DNA of 64,000 nt, taken from NCBI GenBank assembly GCA_002314945.1, contig DCHV01000072.1:355-64354 (forward strand), read 5' to 3'. Below the pieces are notes generated by a model. That model had not been told where the DNA came from, searched no databases, and was given only the letters and a program-made list of their open reading frames with translations. The DNA is from Prevotellaceae bacterium UBA1743. Its GTDB lineage: Bacteria; Bacteroidota; Bacteroidia; Bacteroidales; Bacteroidaceae. Each line of letters opens with the position of its first letter. Position 1 is the stretch's first letter. The translations under genes were made by a program, and so were the position numbers. Shown here in pieces: positions 44,046 through 52,604 of the stretch.

Positions 44046-44804
44046 TTATTTCCATGCATCAATGATTCCCTTGAAATCGGGAGCTTTCAGAGAAGCGCCG
44101 CCAATCAAGCCACCATCAATATCAGGCTTTGCAAATAGTTCGGGAGCATTGCTTGCCTTGCAACTACCACCATACAGGATGCTGGTCTCATCAGCCAATT
44201 GTGCACCATATACTTCAGCTACACATGCACGAATGTAACGATGGATTTCCTCTGCTTGTTCTGAAGTGGCAGTCTTGCCTGTACCAATAGCCCAAATAGG
44301 TTCGTATGCGATAACGATGTTCTTCCACTGCTCAGGAGTCAAATGAAATACGCTACCAGCCAATTCTGCCTTGCAAACAGCCTCTTGTTCGTTTGCTTCA
44401 CGTTGTGCCAAACTTTCGCCAATGCAGAAGATTACCTTCAGACCATTCTCCAATGCCAAATCTACTTTTTCTTTCAAGATTTCAGGAGTCTCATTGTAAT
44501 ATTCGCGACGCTCGCTATGACCCAGAATTACGTATTCGGCACCAGTACTCTTTACCATGGCTGCACTTACCTCGCCAGTATAGGCACCACTTGCCTTATC
44601 AGCACAATTCTCAGCACTTACGGCAATCACACTATCCTTCAGAAGTTCGCTGACGGTTGCAAGATGTATAAAGGGAGTACCGATAATCACTTCGCAATTG
44701 GGCTTCTCAGCAGCCAACACTTCTTTCAATTCGGTAGCTAATGCTACACCTTCCTGCAGGTTCTTGTTCATTTTCCAGTTTCCTGCTACAATTTTTTTTC
44801 TCAT
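44046..44804 (-). CDS. tpiA: Triosephosphate isomerase
   Basis: The 252-residue cytosolic glycolytic enzyme has Lys in GNWKMNKN, catalytic His in ILGHSERR, Glu in AYEPIWAIGTGKTA (loop 6) and the phosphate-binding YGGSCKASN...GGLIGGASL. It interconverts dihydroxyacetone phosphate and glyceraldehyde 3-phosphate. The upstream DoxX-like gene is 34 bases away. Confidence 0.97.
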   Translation of the reverse strand: MRKKIVAGNWKMNKNLQEGVALATELKEVLAAEKPNCEVIIGTPFIHLATVSELLKDSVIAVSAENCADKASGAYTGEVSAAMVKSTGAEYVILGHSERREYYNETPEILKEKVDLALENGLKVIFCIGESLAQREANEQEAVCKAELAGSVFHLTPEQWKNIVIAYEPIWAIGTGKTATSEQAEEIHRYIRACVAEVYGAQLADETSILYGGSCKASNAPELFAKPDIDGGLIGGASLKAPDFKGIIDAWK

Positions 44805-44838
44805 TTGTAATACTAATGTTTAATGTTTGATAAAATAA

Positions 44839-46125
44839 CTAACAAATATTTTTTCTTTCAGTTCTTTTCTTTCTCCATTCCCACAATCTGTCGCAAAGCG
44901 TCAAAAAAAGTAATGGAATGACAAACCATAATATAAGGTCTAACAACTTCTTTGAATGTTTGACAGGTGCTGGATGGGCAATCTCTGCATCATCCAACGG
45001 AGCACGCAACTCCTCTTGTGTTGGCAGATTTGTGGAGGGCCATTTGTTTACAACCACACTCCCATCCAGCAGAATCAGTCCTGGATTGGAACGAACCATT
45101 GTTTTCAAGATCACATCGTCCACCCGATAAAACGGATATTCTGCCCCTGTAAGATCCCTCCATCGTTCTATTTCTTCGTTACTCCCAGCCGTGAGACCCC
45201 ATAAATGATATTCTTGCCCCTGACAAAAATCATATAATGAAGCAATACGGTCTATCGCTCCATCATCTGCCTCTGCAATATCAGGTAGAACAAGAAGGAA
45301 TTTGTAGCCGACACATGAGAGAAGAGAATCCGTCACTTCTGCTCCAGATTGGATGGAAGTAATAACAAAATCATCATGAAGCGCCTGTGATTCTTCCTCG
45401 TCATGCATTACCATACGAGTATCCACAAGTGTCCACGTACTATCTGGATAATCCTCCAACGAATACTCCTTTTCAATGCCATCCTTGCGCATCACAAAGA
45501 AGGTTTCATAGGAATTAGTGGCCGAAGAACGAAGTTGTAACAGGTCTGCTCCTATATGATAAGGTCGAAAGTCCATGACGGGTAATCCGTAAAGATTGCT
45601 GAGTGTCAATCCAAAAGCATAAAGCCAAGCATAAAACGAAATCATCCATTGATTACGCTCCGAGATAAAACGAGTCATCCGTTGTGGTTGGATGGCAGTC
45701 ACCAAACATGCAATCCAAAGAATACAATTCTTGGCAAATGTTTGCCAGTTGCTCAGCACTACCGCATCTCCAAAGCAGCCACAATCACGAATCGGATTCT
45801 CTATTGCCAGGTAAAGAGTCAAAAATGTAACGAGCGTCAAAAAGACCAACAAAAGACGTGTCGTCCTCAATCGCCTCGTACCAAAGAACATATAAATACC
45901 CATGGCAAATTCAAACAAGGCTAACAAGACGGAAAGGACTAAAGGTACATACTGAGGCAGGAACGCAGAGAGTCCAAATACCTCTCCGTAATCTTGAATC
46001 TTGTATTCTGTACCGCGAGGGTCAATCAGTTTTACGAAACCCGAGAAAATGAATGCTGCTGCCAACACGAAACGGCATACATTCACCAAAATCCATATCA
46101 ACGCCTGTCGGATGTTATTCACCAA
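44839..46125 (-). CDS. DoxX/MauE-like membrane protein with C-terminal periplasmic domain
   Basis: The 428-residue inner-membrane protein has about four N-terminal helices with the DoxX-type FIFSGFVKLIDPRGTEYKI and a redox-like CGCFG motif as in MauE/DoxX proteins. A ~170-residue thioredoxin-like soluble domain follows (LVLPDIAEADDG, PFYRVDDVILKTMV, NPGLILLDG), and then a last helix. A role in periplasmic disulfide or quinone redox is inferred. It overlaps the DUF1599 gene by 11 bases and leads into tpiA. Confidence 0.8.
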   Translation of the reverse strand: MVNNIRQALIWILVNVCRFVLAAAFIFSGFVKLIDPRGTEYKIQDYGEVFGLSAFLPQYVPLVLSVLLALFEFAMGIYMFFGTRRLRTTRLLLVFLTLVTFLTLYLAIENPIRDCGCFGDAVVLSNWQTFAKNCILWIACLVTAIQPQRMTRFISERNQWMISFYAWLYAFGLTLSNLYGLPVMDFRPYHIGADLLQLRSSATNSYETFFVMRKDGIEKEYSLEDYPDSTWTLVDTRMVMHDEEESQALHDDFVITSIQSGAEVTDSLLSCVGYKFLLVLPDIAEADDGAIDRIASLYDFCQGQEYHLWGLTAGSNEEIERWRDLTGAEYPFYRVDDVILKTMVRSNPGLILLDGSVVVNKWPSTNLPTQEELRAPLDDAEIAHPAPVKHSKKLLDLILWFVIPLLFLTLCDRLWEWRKKRTERKNIC

Positions 46126-46657
46126 ATGTCAACTTTATGAGACCAAATACGGCATAGTTCATCATGTCCATATAATTGGCATCTATGCCCTCCGATATCA
46201 AAGTGTCACCATGAAGGGACTCTATCTGTTTCGTACGAAATATCTTCATCAAGATGAGATCTGTATAACTGCTGACGCGCATGCCACGCCATGCTTCATC
46301 ATAATCATGATTTTTTCGCAACATCAATTTGAGAGTTTCCCCGGCATGACGATCATATTCTGCCAACGCTTCCTCAACGGTCATATCTCCCACTTTTTCT
46401 GCATAACCTAAATCCAACTGGATAAGGCCAATCAAAGCATAGTTCACAATTCCTATGAACTCAGGGCGAATACCTTCGTTTATCATCGTTACGCCTTTTG
46501 TCTCAATACTCCGGATTCTGTTTGCCTTGATGAATATCTGATCCGTAAGTGAACAAGGACGCAAGATGCGCCAAGCTGCACCATAGTCGTGTAGCTTCTT
46601 AGCAAACACATCACGGCATTCTGCCATGATTTTCTCAAATTGCTCACGTGTATCCAT
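46115..46657 (-). CDS. DUF1599 domain protein
   Basis: The 180-residue soluble protein has two internal halves of the same type, with KLHDYGAAWRILRPCSLTDQI in the first and KNHDYDEAWRGMRVSSYTDLI in the second. Each half ends in a MNYA or VNYA(L/V)(I/F)GLI helix. The function of DUF1599 is not established. It resembles all-alpha NTP pyrophosphatase-like folds only loosely. Overlap with the DoxX-like gene implies co-expression. Confidence 0.88.
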   Translation of the reverse strand: MDTREQFEKIMAECRDVFAKKLHDYGAAWRILRPCSLTDQIFIKANRIRSIETKGVTMINEGIRPEFIGIVNYALIGLIQLDLGYAEKVGDMTVEEALAEYDRHAGETLKLMLRKNHDYDEAWRGMRVSSYTDLILMKIFRTKQIESLHGDTLISEGIDANYMDMMNYAVFGLIKLTFGE

Positions 46658-46673
46658 ATTACTCTTCTATTTG

Positions 46674-46700
46674 AAAAAAAGGCCCCTGTGTAGGAGCCTT
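46674..46700 (-). terminator. Intrinsic terminator of the M23 peptidase gene
   Basis: On the minus strand AAGGCTCC pairs with GGGGCCTT (plus 46693-46700 with 46679-46686, one mismatch) and is followed by a run of Ts (plus A-run 46674-46680). It separates the M23 gene from the DUF1599-tpiA-folE run. Confidence 0.85.
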
Positions 46701-46720
46701 ATTCTCTATTATTCGTTCTA

Positions 46721-47713
46721 TCAGTTGAACTTTAGAATCTGGCCAATACGAAGGGTCGTATTTTCTGAGATATTATTCAATTTACACAATTTCTTCACAG
46801 TAGTCCCGTGCCGTTTTGCAATAGCAGACAAGTTGTCTCCAGTCTTTACACGGTACACATTGTTGCGAGGCTTGGACTTCATCTCCTGCTTCTTTTCTTC
46901 CTGGAAAGCCCGACTTTCATCTGCCTTTGCCAGAAGCATTGCTTCTTCTTCGGAAATCTCGCTTTCGCCACCCACTACATCGTGCGACTCAATCAATGTG
47001 CCTTTTCCGCCCGAACGATAGACAAAATAATCACCCAATACATCCTGAGCCTCGAAATTGAATAATTTTTCCGGATTAATGAATTGTCCGATGAAACGCG
47101 TCTCGAAATGAAGATGAGAACCATAGGAACGACCTGTGTTTCCTCCCAATCCAATAGGTTGGCCAGCCCTTACCACTTGATCATTGATGACCAATTGCTT
47201 ACTCATGTGACCATAGAGTGTTTCCAATCCATTGGGATGACGGATAACGACATATTTTCCATATCCCTTTCGCTCATACTCTACCACACGCACCTTGCCA
47301 TCGAAGGCTGCACGAATTGTATCACCCACATATACCTTGATATCCGTTCCATAATGCTGACGACGGAAACGACGACGATAGCCATAATGACTGGTCACGG
47401 TACGATTGTCACAAGGCATGTGAAAACCACGAAGGTCTATCTTGTATCCATTGGGAATTTCCACTCCATATTGAGCTACATATTCGTTGGTCCAATTCGG
47501 ATAGAGATCTGCAGCCGGATTCGACAAATTCTGCTCTTGGTGAATCAGACGTACAATAGCCACGCTGTCTATCGTCTGGAGTTTCTTGTCCAGTGGCGCT
47601 ATGTCGGCCAATTGATCTTGACCTGCGACAGAGATGGAACAGAGTGCCAAGACTCCAACCATCACATGTCTGCTAATGTTTCTTAATTTAATCTGCATTC
47701 CTTTACCTAACAT
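46721..47713 (-). CDS. Secreted M23 peptidase with LysM domain
   Basis: The 330-residue protein has a signal peptide (MVGVLALCSISVAGQ), an M23 zinc endopeptidase domain (RQHYGTDIKV with His and Asp ligands, YGHMSK, GSHLHFE) and a C-terminal LysM (YRVKTGDNLSAIAKRHG) that binds peptidoglycan. It likely acts in cell-wall remodelling in the periplasm. The ATG at 47698 gives a tidier signal peptide and is an alternative start. Confidence 0.93.
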   Translation of the reverse strand: MLGKGMQIKLRNISRHVMVGVLALCSISVAGQDQLADIAPLDKKLQTIDSVAIVRLIHQEQNLSNPAADLYPNWTNEYVAQYGVEIPNGYKIDLRGFHMPCDNRTVTSHYGYRRRFRRQHYGTDIKVYVGDTIRAAFDGKVRVVEYERKGYGKYVVIRHPNGLETLYGHMSKQLVINDQVVRAGQPIGLGGNTGRSYGSHLHFETRFIGQFINPEKLFNFEAQDVLGDYFVYRSGGKGTLIESHDVVGGESEISEEEAMLLAKADESRAFQEEKKQEMKSKPRNNVYRVKTGDNLSAIAKRHGTTVKKLCKLNNISENTTLRIGQILKFN

Positions 47714-47734
47714 TTTTCATGTGCAAAGTATCTC

Positions 47735-48199
47735 TCATTGCCATTCGTCGATGGCATACAGGCGATCCAGATTCAAATCGTACAAATCATACAATTCCTC
47801 GGGACGGAAGAAACGGGCCAACTCCACCACAGCCGCCTCAGGAGAGTCAGAGGCATGTACTATATTCTGCTGATTGCTCATGCAATAATCACCACGAATA
47901 GTGCCTGGATCAGCCTTTCGGCCATTGGTGTAACCAGTAATGTAGCGAACCACTGCTATCGCATCTACCCCTTCGAGACACATCGCCACCACAGGCGTCT
48001 TCATCATCGAAGCTTTTAGAGCGGGGAAGAAGGGCTTCCCTAATAGATGTGAATAGTGATCATCCAACAATTCGTCGGTCAACTGCATCATCTTCATGCC
48101 AGCAATGCGAAGCCCTTTTTTTTCGAATCTGCTGATAATCTCACCTATCAGTGCCCTTTGCACCGTACTTGGTTTGAGCAAAACAAGTGTTCGTTCCAT
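47735..48199 (-). CDS. ndk: Nucleoside diphosphate kinase
   Basis: The 154-residue enzyme starts ERTLVLLKPSTVQR and has the phosphohistidine motif NIVHASDS. It moves phosphate between NTPs and NDPs. The variant SNQQN before the active site differs from the common GRN version but keeps the Asn and His. A consensus promoter lies upstream. Confidence 0.95.
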   Translation of the reverse strand: MERTLVLLKPSTVQRALIGEIISRFEKKGLRIAGMKMMQLTDELLDDHYSHLLGKPFFPALKASMMKTPVVAMCLEGVDAIAVVRYITGYTNGRKADPGTIRGDYCMSNQQNIVHASDSPEAAVVELARFFRPEELYDLYDLNLDRLYAIDEWQ

Positions 48200-48258
48200 T
48201 TTGTCATTTCTTTTGCCAAATGCCGTTCATTTTGAGCGGTTTTTGCACATTTCGGGGG

Positions 48259-48287
48259 CAAAGTTAATAATAAAAAGCCACATACAA
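48259..48287 (-). promoter_or_regulatory. Bacteroidetes-type promoter for ndk
   Basis: On the minus strand TTG (plus CAA 48285-48287) is followed after 18 bases by TAACTTTG (plus 48259-48266). The ndk ATG is about 60 bases downstream. Confidence 0.65.
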
Positions 48288-48320
48288 AAATTTTTTAGGC
48301 TTTTTATTGTATTATACTCC

Positions 48321-50417
48321 TTATGAAATAACGCTCCAATCTTCGTTGTTTTGTTTAAGCTCTTGTAAATGAGCCCATAATATTTTATTATCCGGATTCT
48401 GTTGAAAAGGGTCATTTTCCAGCACCCAATTAGCTGTATCACGTGCCAACTGCACCAACTGCCCATCTCGAGCCAAATTTGCCAACTTTAAGTCGAAGGC
48501 TACTCCACTCTGTTGTGTACCCTCCAAATCGCCTGGGCCTCTCAGCTTTAGATCAGCCTCCGAAATTTCAAAACCATCATTTGTCTCGGTCATAATCTCA
48601 ATCCTACGACGTGAGTCCTTACTCAACTCGTATCCAGTCACCAGAATACAATACGAATGGTCAGATCCGCGCCCTACTCTACCACGCAACTGATGGAGTT
48701 GTGACAACCCAAAGCGTTCGGCATTCTCAATGACCATCACAGTAGCATTCGGCACATTCACACCCACCTCGATAACGGTAGTTGCCACCAGAATCTGAGT
48801 TTCGCCACTCACGAAACGTTGCATTTGTTCCTCTTTTTCCGATGCTTTCATCTGTCCGTGTACCATGCTCACTTTATAATGGGCAAAAATCTGTTGGAAA
48901 TGAGCAAAGCCCTGTTCGGCATTTTTCAGGTCCACCTTCTCACTTTCCTTTACAAGCGGATAAACCACATACGCCTGACGTCCCAGACGCAATTGTTGTC
49001 CGATGCGCTCATACAAGTCTTGAGGCCTCTCGTCATACATGTGAATGGTATGGATAGGTTTTCTGCCAGGAGGAAGTTCGTTGATGACAGACACATCCAA
49101 ATCGCCATATAGGGTCATAGCCAAGGTCCGTGGAATAGGAGTAGCCGTCATTACCAGTACATGAGGCGGGGCCACACTTTTACGCCACAAACGTGCACGT
49201 TGAGCCACACCAAAACGATGCTGCTCGTCGATAATCACCAATCCGAGTCGTGAAAATTGCACAGGATCCTCTATGATGGCGTGTGTTCCTATCAGGATGT
49301 GTATACTTCCGTCAGTCAGGCCCTCCAATACAGCCTTGCGCCTTTTCCCCTTTACAACTCCCGTCAGGAGTTCCACATTCACAGGCAAATCTCGGAGCAT
49401 GGAACGGAATGTCTCTGCATGTTGTTCTGCCAGGATTTCGGTAGGGGCCATGAGACACGTTTGATAGCCATTCCCTATTGCAATAAGCATTACCATTAGG
49501 GCCACCAATGTTTTCCCACTACCCACATCCCCTTGCAAGAGACGGTTCATCTGCCGGCCGCTACACATGTCCTTGCGCATTTCGCGAATGACACGTTTTT
49601 GCGCTTCCGTCAGCTCAAAGGGGAGACAAGATTGGAAAAACGTATGGAAGAGAGGTCCCACCACCGAGAATACAAACCCTTTGCTCTTCCTCTGTCGTTC
49701 CATGGAATAGCGCAGGATAGACAATTGCACATAGAATAATTCCTCGAATTTGAGGCGGTATATTGCATTCGATAATTGGAGTGCGCTTGTGGGGTAATGG
49801 GCAACTCTCAATGCCTCGTTCAGCGACATCAGTTTTAGACGATCCCTAATGTAGGTGGGTAGCGTCTCGGGTATCGATTCGTTGAGTTGATTCAGTAGGG
49901 TGTTGGTGAAATGTTCGAGAGTACGCGATGTCATACCGGCCTTCTTCATCCGTTCGGTAGTGTTGTAATAAGGCTGCATACTCATCTTGCTCAGCATGAG
50001 TGAATCAGCTGGATCGACATCGGGATGGTTCAGTTGAATACGACCATTGAAAGCGGAAGGCTTCCCGAAGAGGATGTATTCCTGATGAGTTTTCAAGTGG
50101 GATGTGATATAACGCAAGCCATTGAACCACACTACATCCATGACTCCTTTGCCATCTGTGAAGTGGCCTATCAGATGTTTTTTTCGACCAATTCCATTCT
50201 CTTCGAAACTGAGGAATACACCCTTTAGTTGCACAAACGGCATATCGGGTGCCAACTCGTTGATTTGGTACAATCTGCTACGATCAATGTGTTTGTATGG
50301 AAAATAGTACAACAAGTCATACCAGCTAACAAGGCCCAGTTCACTCTCGAGCAGTTTAGCGCGTTGCGGCCCGATACCTGGCAAATACGTAAGAGGAGTT
50401 TTCCTTAAGTCTTGCAT
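48321..50417 (-). CDS. recG: ATP-dependent DNA helicase RecG
   Basis: The 698-residue protein has an N-terminal OB-wedge domain (TYLPGIGPQRAKLL, fork binding) and helicase motifs I (LLQGDVGSGKT, ~residue 292-302), II (IIDEQHRFG), III (MTATPIPRT) and VI (QLRGRVGRG). It remodels stalled forks and Holliday junctions. Its start overlaps the end of ispD by 13 bases. Confidence 0.96.
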   Translation of the reverse strand: MQDLRKTPLTYLPGIGPQRAKLLESELGLVSWYDLLYYFPYKHIDRSRLYQINELAPDMPFVQLKGVFLSFEENGIGRKKHLIGHFTDGKGVMDVVWFNGLRYITSHLKTHQEYILFGKPSAFNGRIQLNHPDVDPADSLMLSKMSMQPYYNTTERMKKAGMTSRTLEHFTNTLLNQLNESIPETLPTYIRDRLKLMSLNEALRVAHYPTSALQLSNAIYRLKFEELFYVQLSILRYSMERQRKSKGFVFSVVGPLFHTFFQSCLPFELTEAQKRVIREMRKDMCSGRQMNRLLQGDVGSGKTLVALMVMLIAIGNGYQTCLMAPTEILAEQHAETFRSMLRDLPVNVELLTGVVKGKRRKAVLEGLTDGSIHILIGTHAIIEDPVQFSRLGLVIIDEQHRFGVAQRARLWRKSVAPPHVLVMTATPIPRTLAMTLYGDLDVSVINELPPGRKPIHTIHMYDERPQDLYERIGQQLRLGRQAYVVYPLVKESEKVDLKNAEQGFAHFQQIFAHYKVSMVHGQMKASEKEEQMQRFVSGETQILVATTVIEVGVNVPNATVMVIENAERFGLSQLHQLRGRVGRGSDHSYCILVTGYELSKDSRRRIEIMTETNDGFEISEADLKLRGPGDLEGTQQSGVAFDLKLANLARDGQLVQLARDTANWVLENDPFQQNPDNKILWAHLQELKQNNEDWSVIS

Positions 50418-51079
50418 AGGTTCTCTGCCACAATCAAATCAAAGGGAGTGGTCAGTTTGATGTTTTCGCGATTACCCTCGACCAACGAAATGGGATGTCC
50501 CGCCTGTTCCACCACACTGGCATCATCCGTAAAGGATGGATGGTAGGACTGCAGATAGGCTTCCTTTAGCACATCTATACGAAAGGTCTGTGGCGTCTGT
50601 ACCAAACGATAATGATCACGGTCTTGTGTACAACTTCCGCCTTCGGGCAAAAGCATCCTCAATGTTTCCACTACAGGTACAACAGGAATGGCGGCTCCAG
50701 ACTTTTCCGCTTCGTCGAAGCAGCGATGGATAGTGTCTGAGGACACAAAAGGGCGCACTCCATCATGTATTGCCACCAGGCCAGAGACATCGCTCGGAAT
50801 CTTGGACAGGCCATTCTTTACCGAATCAAAACGGGTAGCCCCACCCTCGGCCATCTGTACGGGCATGTCAAATTCATACTGCTGACATAATTCCTTCCAA
50901 TAGGCTTGTTGCAGGGCAGGTAGAACCAATACGATATGGATGTCTGGTATCGTGTCCCGAAAGGCTTCCACAGTGCGCATCAGCACTGGCTTCCCGCCTA
51001 TGGGAAGAAACTGCTTGGGAACTTCGCCCCCCATCCGCAGGCCTTTCCCTCCTGCGACCAACACCACATACTTTTCCAT
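50405..51079 (-). CDS. ispD: 2-C-methyl-D-erythritol 4-phosphate cytidylyltransferase
   Basis: The ATG at 51079 (MEKYVVLVAGGKG) is chosen over one at 51118, since the upstream 13 residues are not family-like and would overlap the DJ-1 gene. The 224-residue enzyme has VAGGKGLRMGGEVPKQFLPIGGKP and AIHDGVRPFV. It transfers CMP to MEP in isoprenoid synthesis. It lies 4 bases after the DJ-1 gene and overlaps recG. Confidence 0.94.
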   Translation of the reverse strand: MEKYVVLVAGGKGLRMGGEVPKQFLPIGGKPVLMRTVEAFRDTIPDIHIVLVLPALQQAYWKELCQQYEFDMPVQMAEGGATRFDSVKNGLSKIPSDVSGLVAIHDGVRPFVSSDTIHRCFDEAEKSGAAIPVVPVVETLRMLLPEGGSCTQDRDHYRLVQTPQTFRIDVLKEAYLQSYHPSFTDDASVVEQAGHPISLVEGNRENIKLTTPFDLIVAENLCKT

Positions 51080-51083
51080 ATTG

Positions 51084-51638
51084 TTATTTGGCCAATTCGG
51101 CATACACCATTCCCTCACGCAAAGGACGGATTACATCTTCACCCAGAAAAGCCTCGGCTATTGTATAACCAAATTCCATAGAAGCGCCAGGGCCCTTACC
51201 TGTGATAAACTGCCCATCCACCTCGACCAGATTGCCTGTGTAAAAAGCGCCTTCCAAGTCGTCCTCACATCCGGGATAGCACGTCACACGAACACCTCGT
51301 AGAATACCCATGTGACCATATACTTTGGGTGCTGCACAGATGGCAGCTAAGGGCTTACCTGCCTCATATTGACGACGAATGGCTTCGCGGAGAGGTTGAC
51401 AAGCGTCCAAATGGGCGCTCCCAGGCATTCCGCCCGGTAGTATCAGCATGTCTGCCAAAGCCAAATCCATCTCGTCAAACAAGATGTCGGCCTCTACACC
51501 TATCTGGTGAGAACCATACACAAGACGTTCTCCTGTCACAGAAACCGTCTGCACGGGAAGACCTGCGCGACGTAAAATATCGATGGGCGACAAAGCTTCT
51601 ATTTCCTCAAAACCAGTGGCCAAAAAGACATAAATCAT
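51084..51638 (-). CDS. DJ-1/PfpI family protein
   Basis: The 184-residue cytosolic protein has the conserved Glu in ATGFEEIEALSPIDIL and the reactive cysteine in LAAICAAPKV. YajL/ThiJ relatives act as glyoxalases, deglycases or stress chaperones. It is the first gene of the DJ-1-ispD-recG run and shares a palindromic promoter region with nadK. Confidence 0.92.
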   Translation of the reverse strand: MIYVFLATGFEEIEALSPIDILRRAGLPVQTVSVTGERLVYGSHQIGVEADILFDEMDLALADMLILPGGMPGSAHLDACQPLREAIRRQYEAGKPLAAICAAPKVYGHMGILRGVRVTCYPGCEDDLEGAFYTGNLVEVDGQFITGKGPGASMEFGYTIAEAFLGEDVIRPLREGMVYAELAK

Positions 51639-51671
51639 AGCACTAAATATTATTTTTGATTAAACAATGTG

Positions 51672-51702
51672 GCAAAGTTAGGAAAAAAACCTAACTTTGC
51701 AA
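51672..51702. promoter_or_regulatory. Mirror-image divergent promoters (DJ-1 gene and nadK)
   Basis: A perfect inverted repeat GCAAAGTTAGG-N7-CCTAACTTTGC (51672-51700) contains one TAACTTTG -7 box on each strand: minus at plus 51673-51680, plus at 51692-51699. The minus promoter has TTG (plus CAA 51700-51702) 19 bases upstream, so its -33 lies at the plus -7 box. The plus promoter has no clear TTG. Confidence 0.75.
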
Positions 51703-51719
51703 AACAAACAATCGGCAAA

Positions 51720-52604
51720 ATGAATCCATCTTCTCGATTCGCCATTTTCGGCAACATATATCAAAATGACTCAGCGACCAGTTTCCGACAACTCTTGTCG
51801 TTGCTGCATCAACGGGGAGTCTCACTTCTTGTCGATGAATCCCTCTACACTTTCCTCTCCGCAAAGGGGAGCAAAGATCTTCCTCCCTGCGACCTCCTCC
51901 ACGACAACCATTTCCAAGCAGACTATGCAGTGGTAATGGGAGGTGATGGGACATTCCTTGAGGCTGCACGTCGTGTTGGCAACAAGAGGATTCCCATCCT
52001 GGGCATCAACATGGGAAGATTGGGCTTTTTGGCAGATTTTTCCCCTGCAGAGATTGGGGATGCTGTGCAGCAATTATTTGATGGATCTCTGCGTACCGAG
52101 GATCATACCGTACTCGGGCTCTCCTATTCTGAGGGAGTGCCCGCGAGTTATCCGTTTGCCCTGAATGAAGTGGCTGTCCTCAAGCGCGACAATTCCAGTA
52201 TGATAAGTATCCGAGTAGAGGTGGATGGTTCCTATTTGACCACATATCAGGCTGACGGACTCATCATCAATACTCCTACAGGAAGTACTGGTTATGCCTT
52301 GTCTGTGGGCGGACCTATCATGTCTCCCACCTGTCGCAATCTGGGATTGGTACCTGTAGCACCTCACAGTTTGACGATGCGCCCTATCACCTTGTGCGAT
52401 GATGTAGAAATTACTCTTACGGTAGAGAGTCGAAGTCACAACTTCCTGGTAGCTATCGATGGACGTAGTGAGCCTTGTCCAGAAGAGGTTCGACTTACTA
52501 TACGACGTGCCTCATACCCTATCCGTGTACTTCGTCGTTCGTCAGGTTCCTTCTTCCACACCCTACGCACCAAGATGATGTGGGGCAGCGATGTCAGAAT
52601 ATGA
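51720..52604 (+). CDS. nadK: NAD kinase
   Basis: The ATG at 51720 is preferred: the longer frame from 51669 runs through the promoter. The 294-residue enzyme has VVMGGDGTFLEAAR, GINMGRLGFLADF, FALNEVAV and DGLIINTPTGSTGYALSVGGP, the NAD-binding and catalytic motifs. It makes NADP. Its stop overlaps the next start (ATGA at 52601-52604). Confidence 0.95.
   Translation: MNPSSRFAIFGNIYQNDSATSFRQLLSLLHQRGVSLLVDESLYTFLSAKGSKDLPPCDLLHDNHFQADYAVVMGGDGTFLEAARRVGNKRIPILGINMGRLGFLADFSPAEIGDAVQQLFDGSLRTEDHTVLGLSYSEGVPASYPFALNEVAVLKRDNSSMISIRVEVDGSYLTTYQADGLIINTPTGSTGYALSVGGPIMSPTCRNLGLVPVAPHSLTMRPITLCDDVEITLTVESRSHNFLVAIDGRSEPCPEEVRLTIRRASYPIRVLRRSSGSFFHTLRTKMMWGSDVRI

Noticed and set aside
47735..48199. 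Unusual residues before the Ndk active site as a sign of lost function
   Set aside because: The phosphohistidine and the flanking Asn and Ser-Asp-Ser are kept, so the variant is compatible with activity.
52475..52600. N-terminal extension of the ABC exporter
   Set aside because: It lies wholly inside nadK and reads as low-quality sequence. The ATGA overlap start at 52601 is normal.
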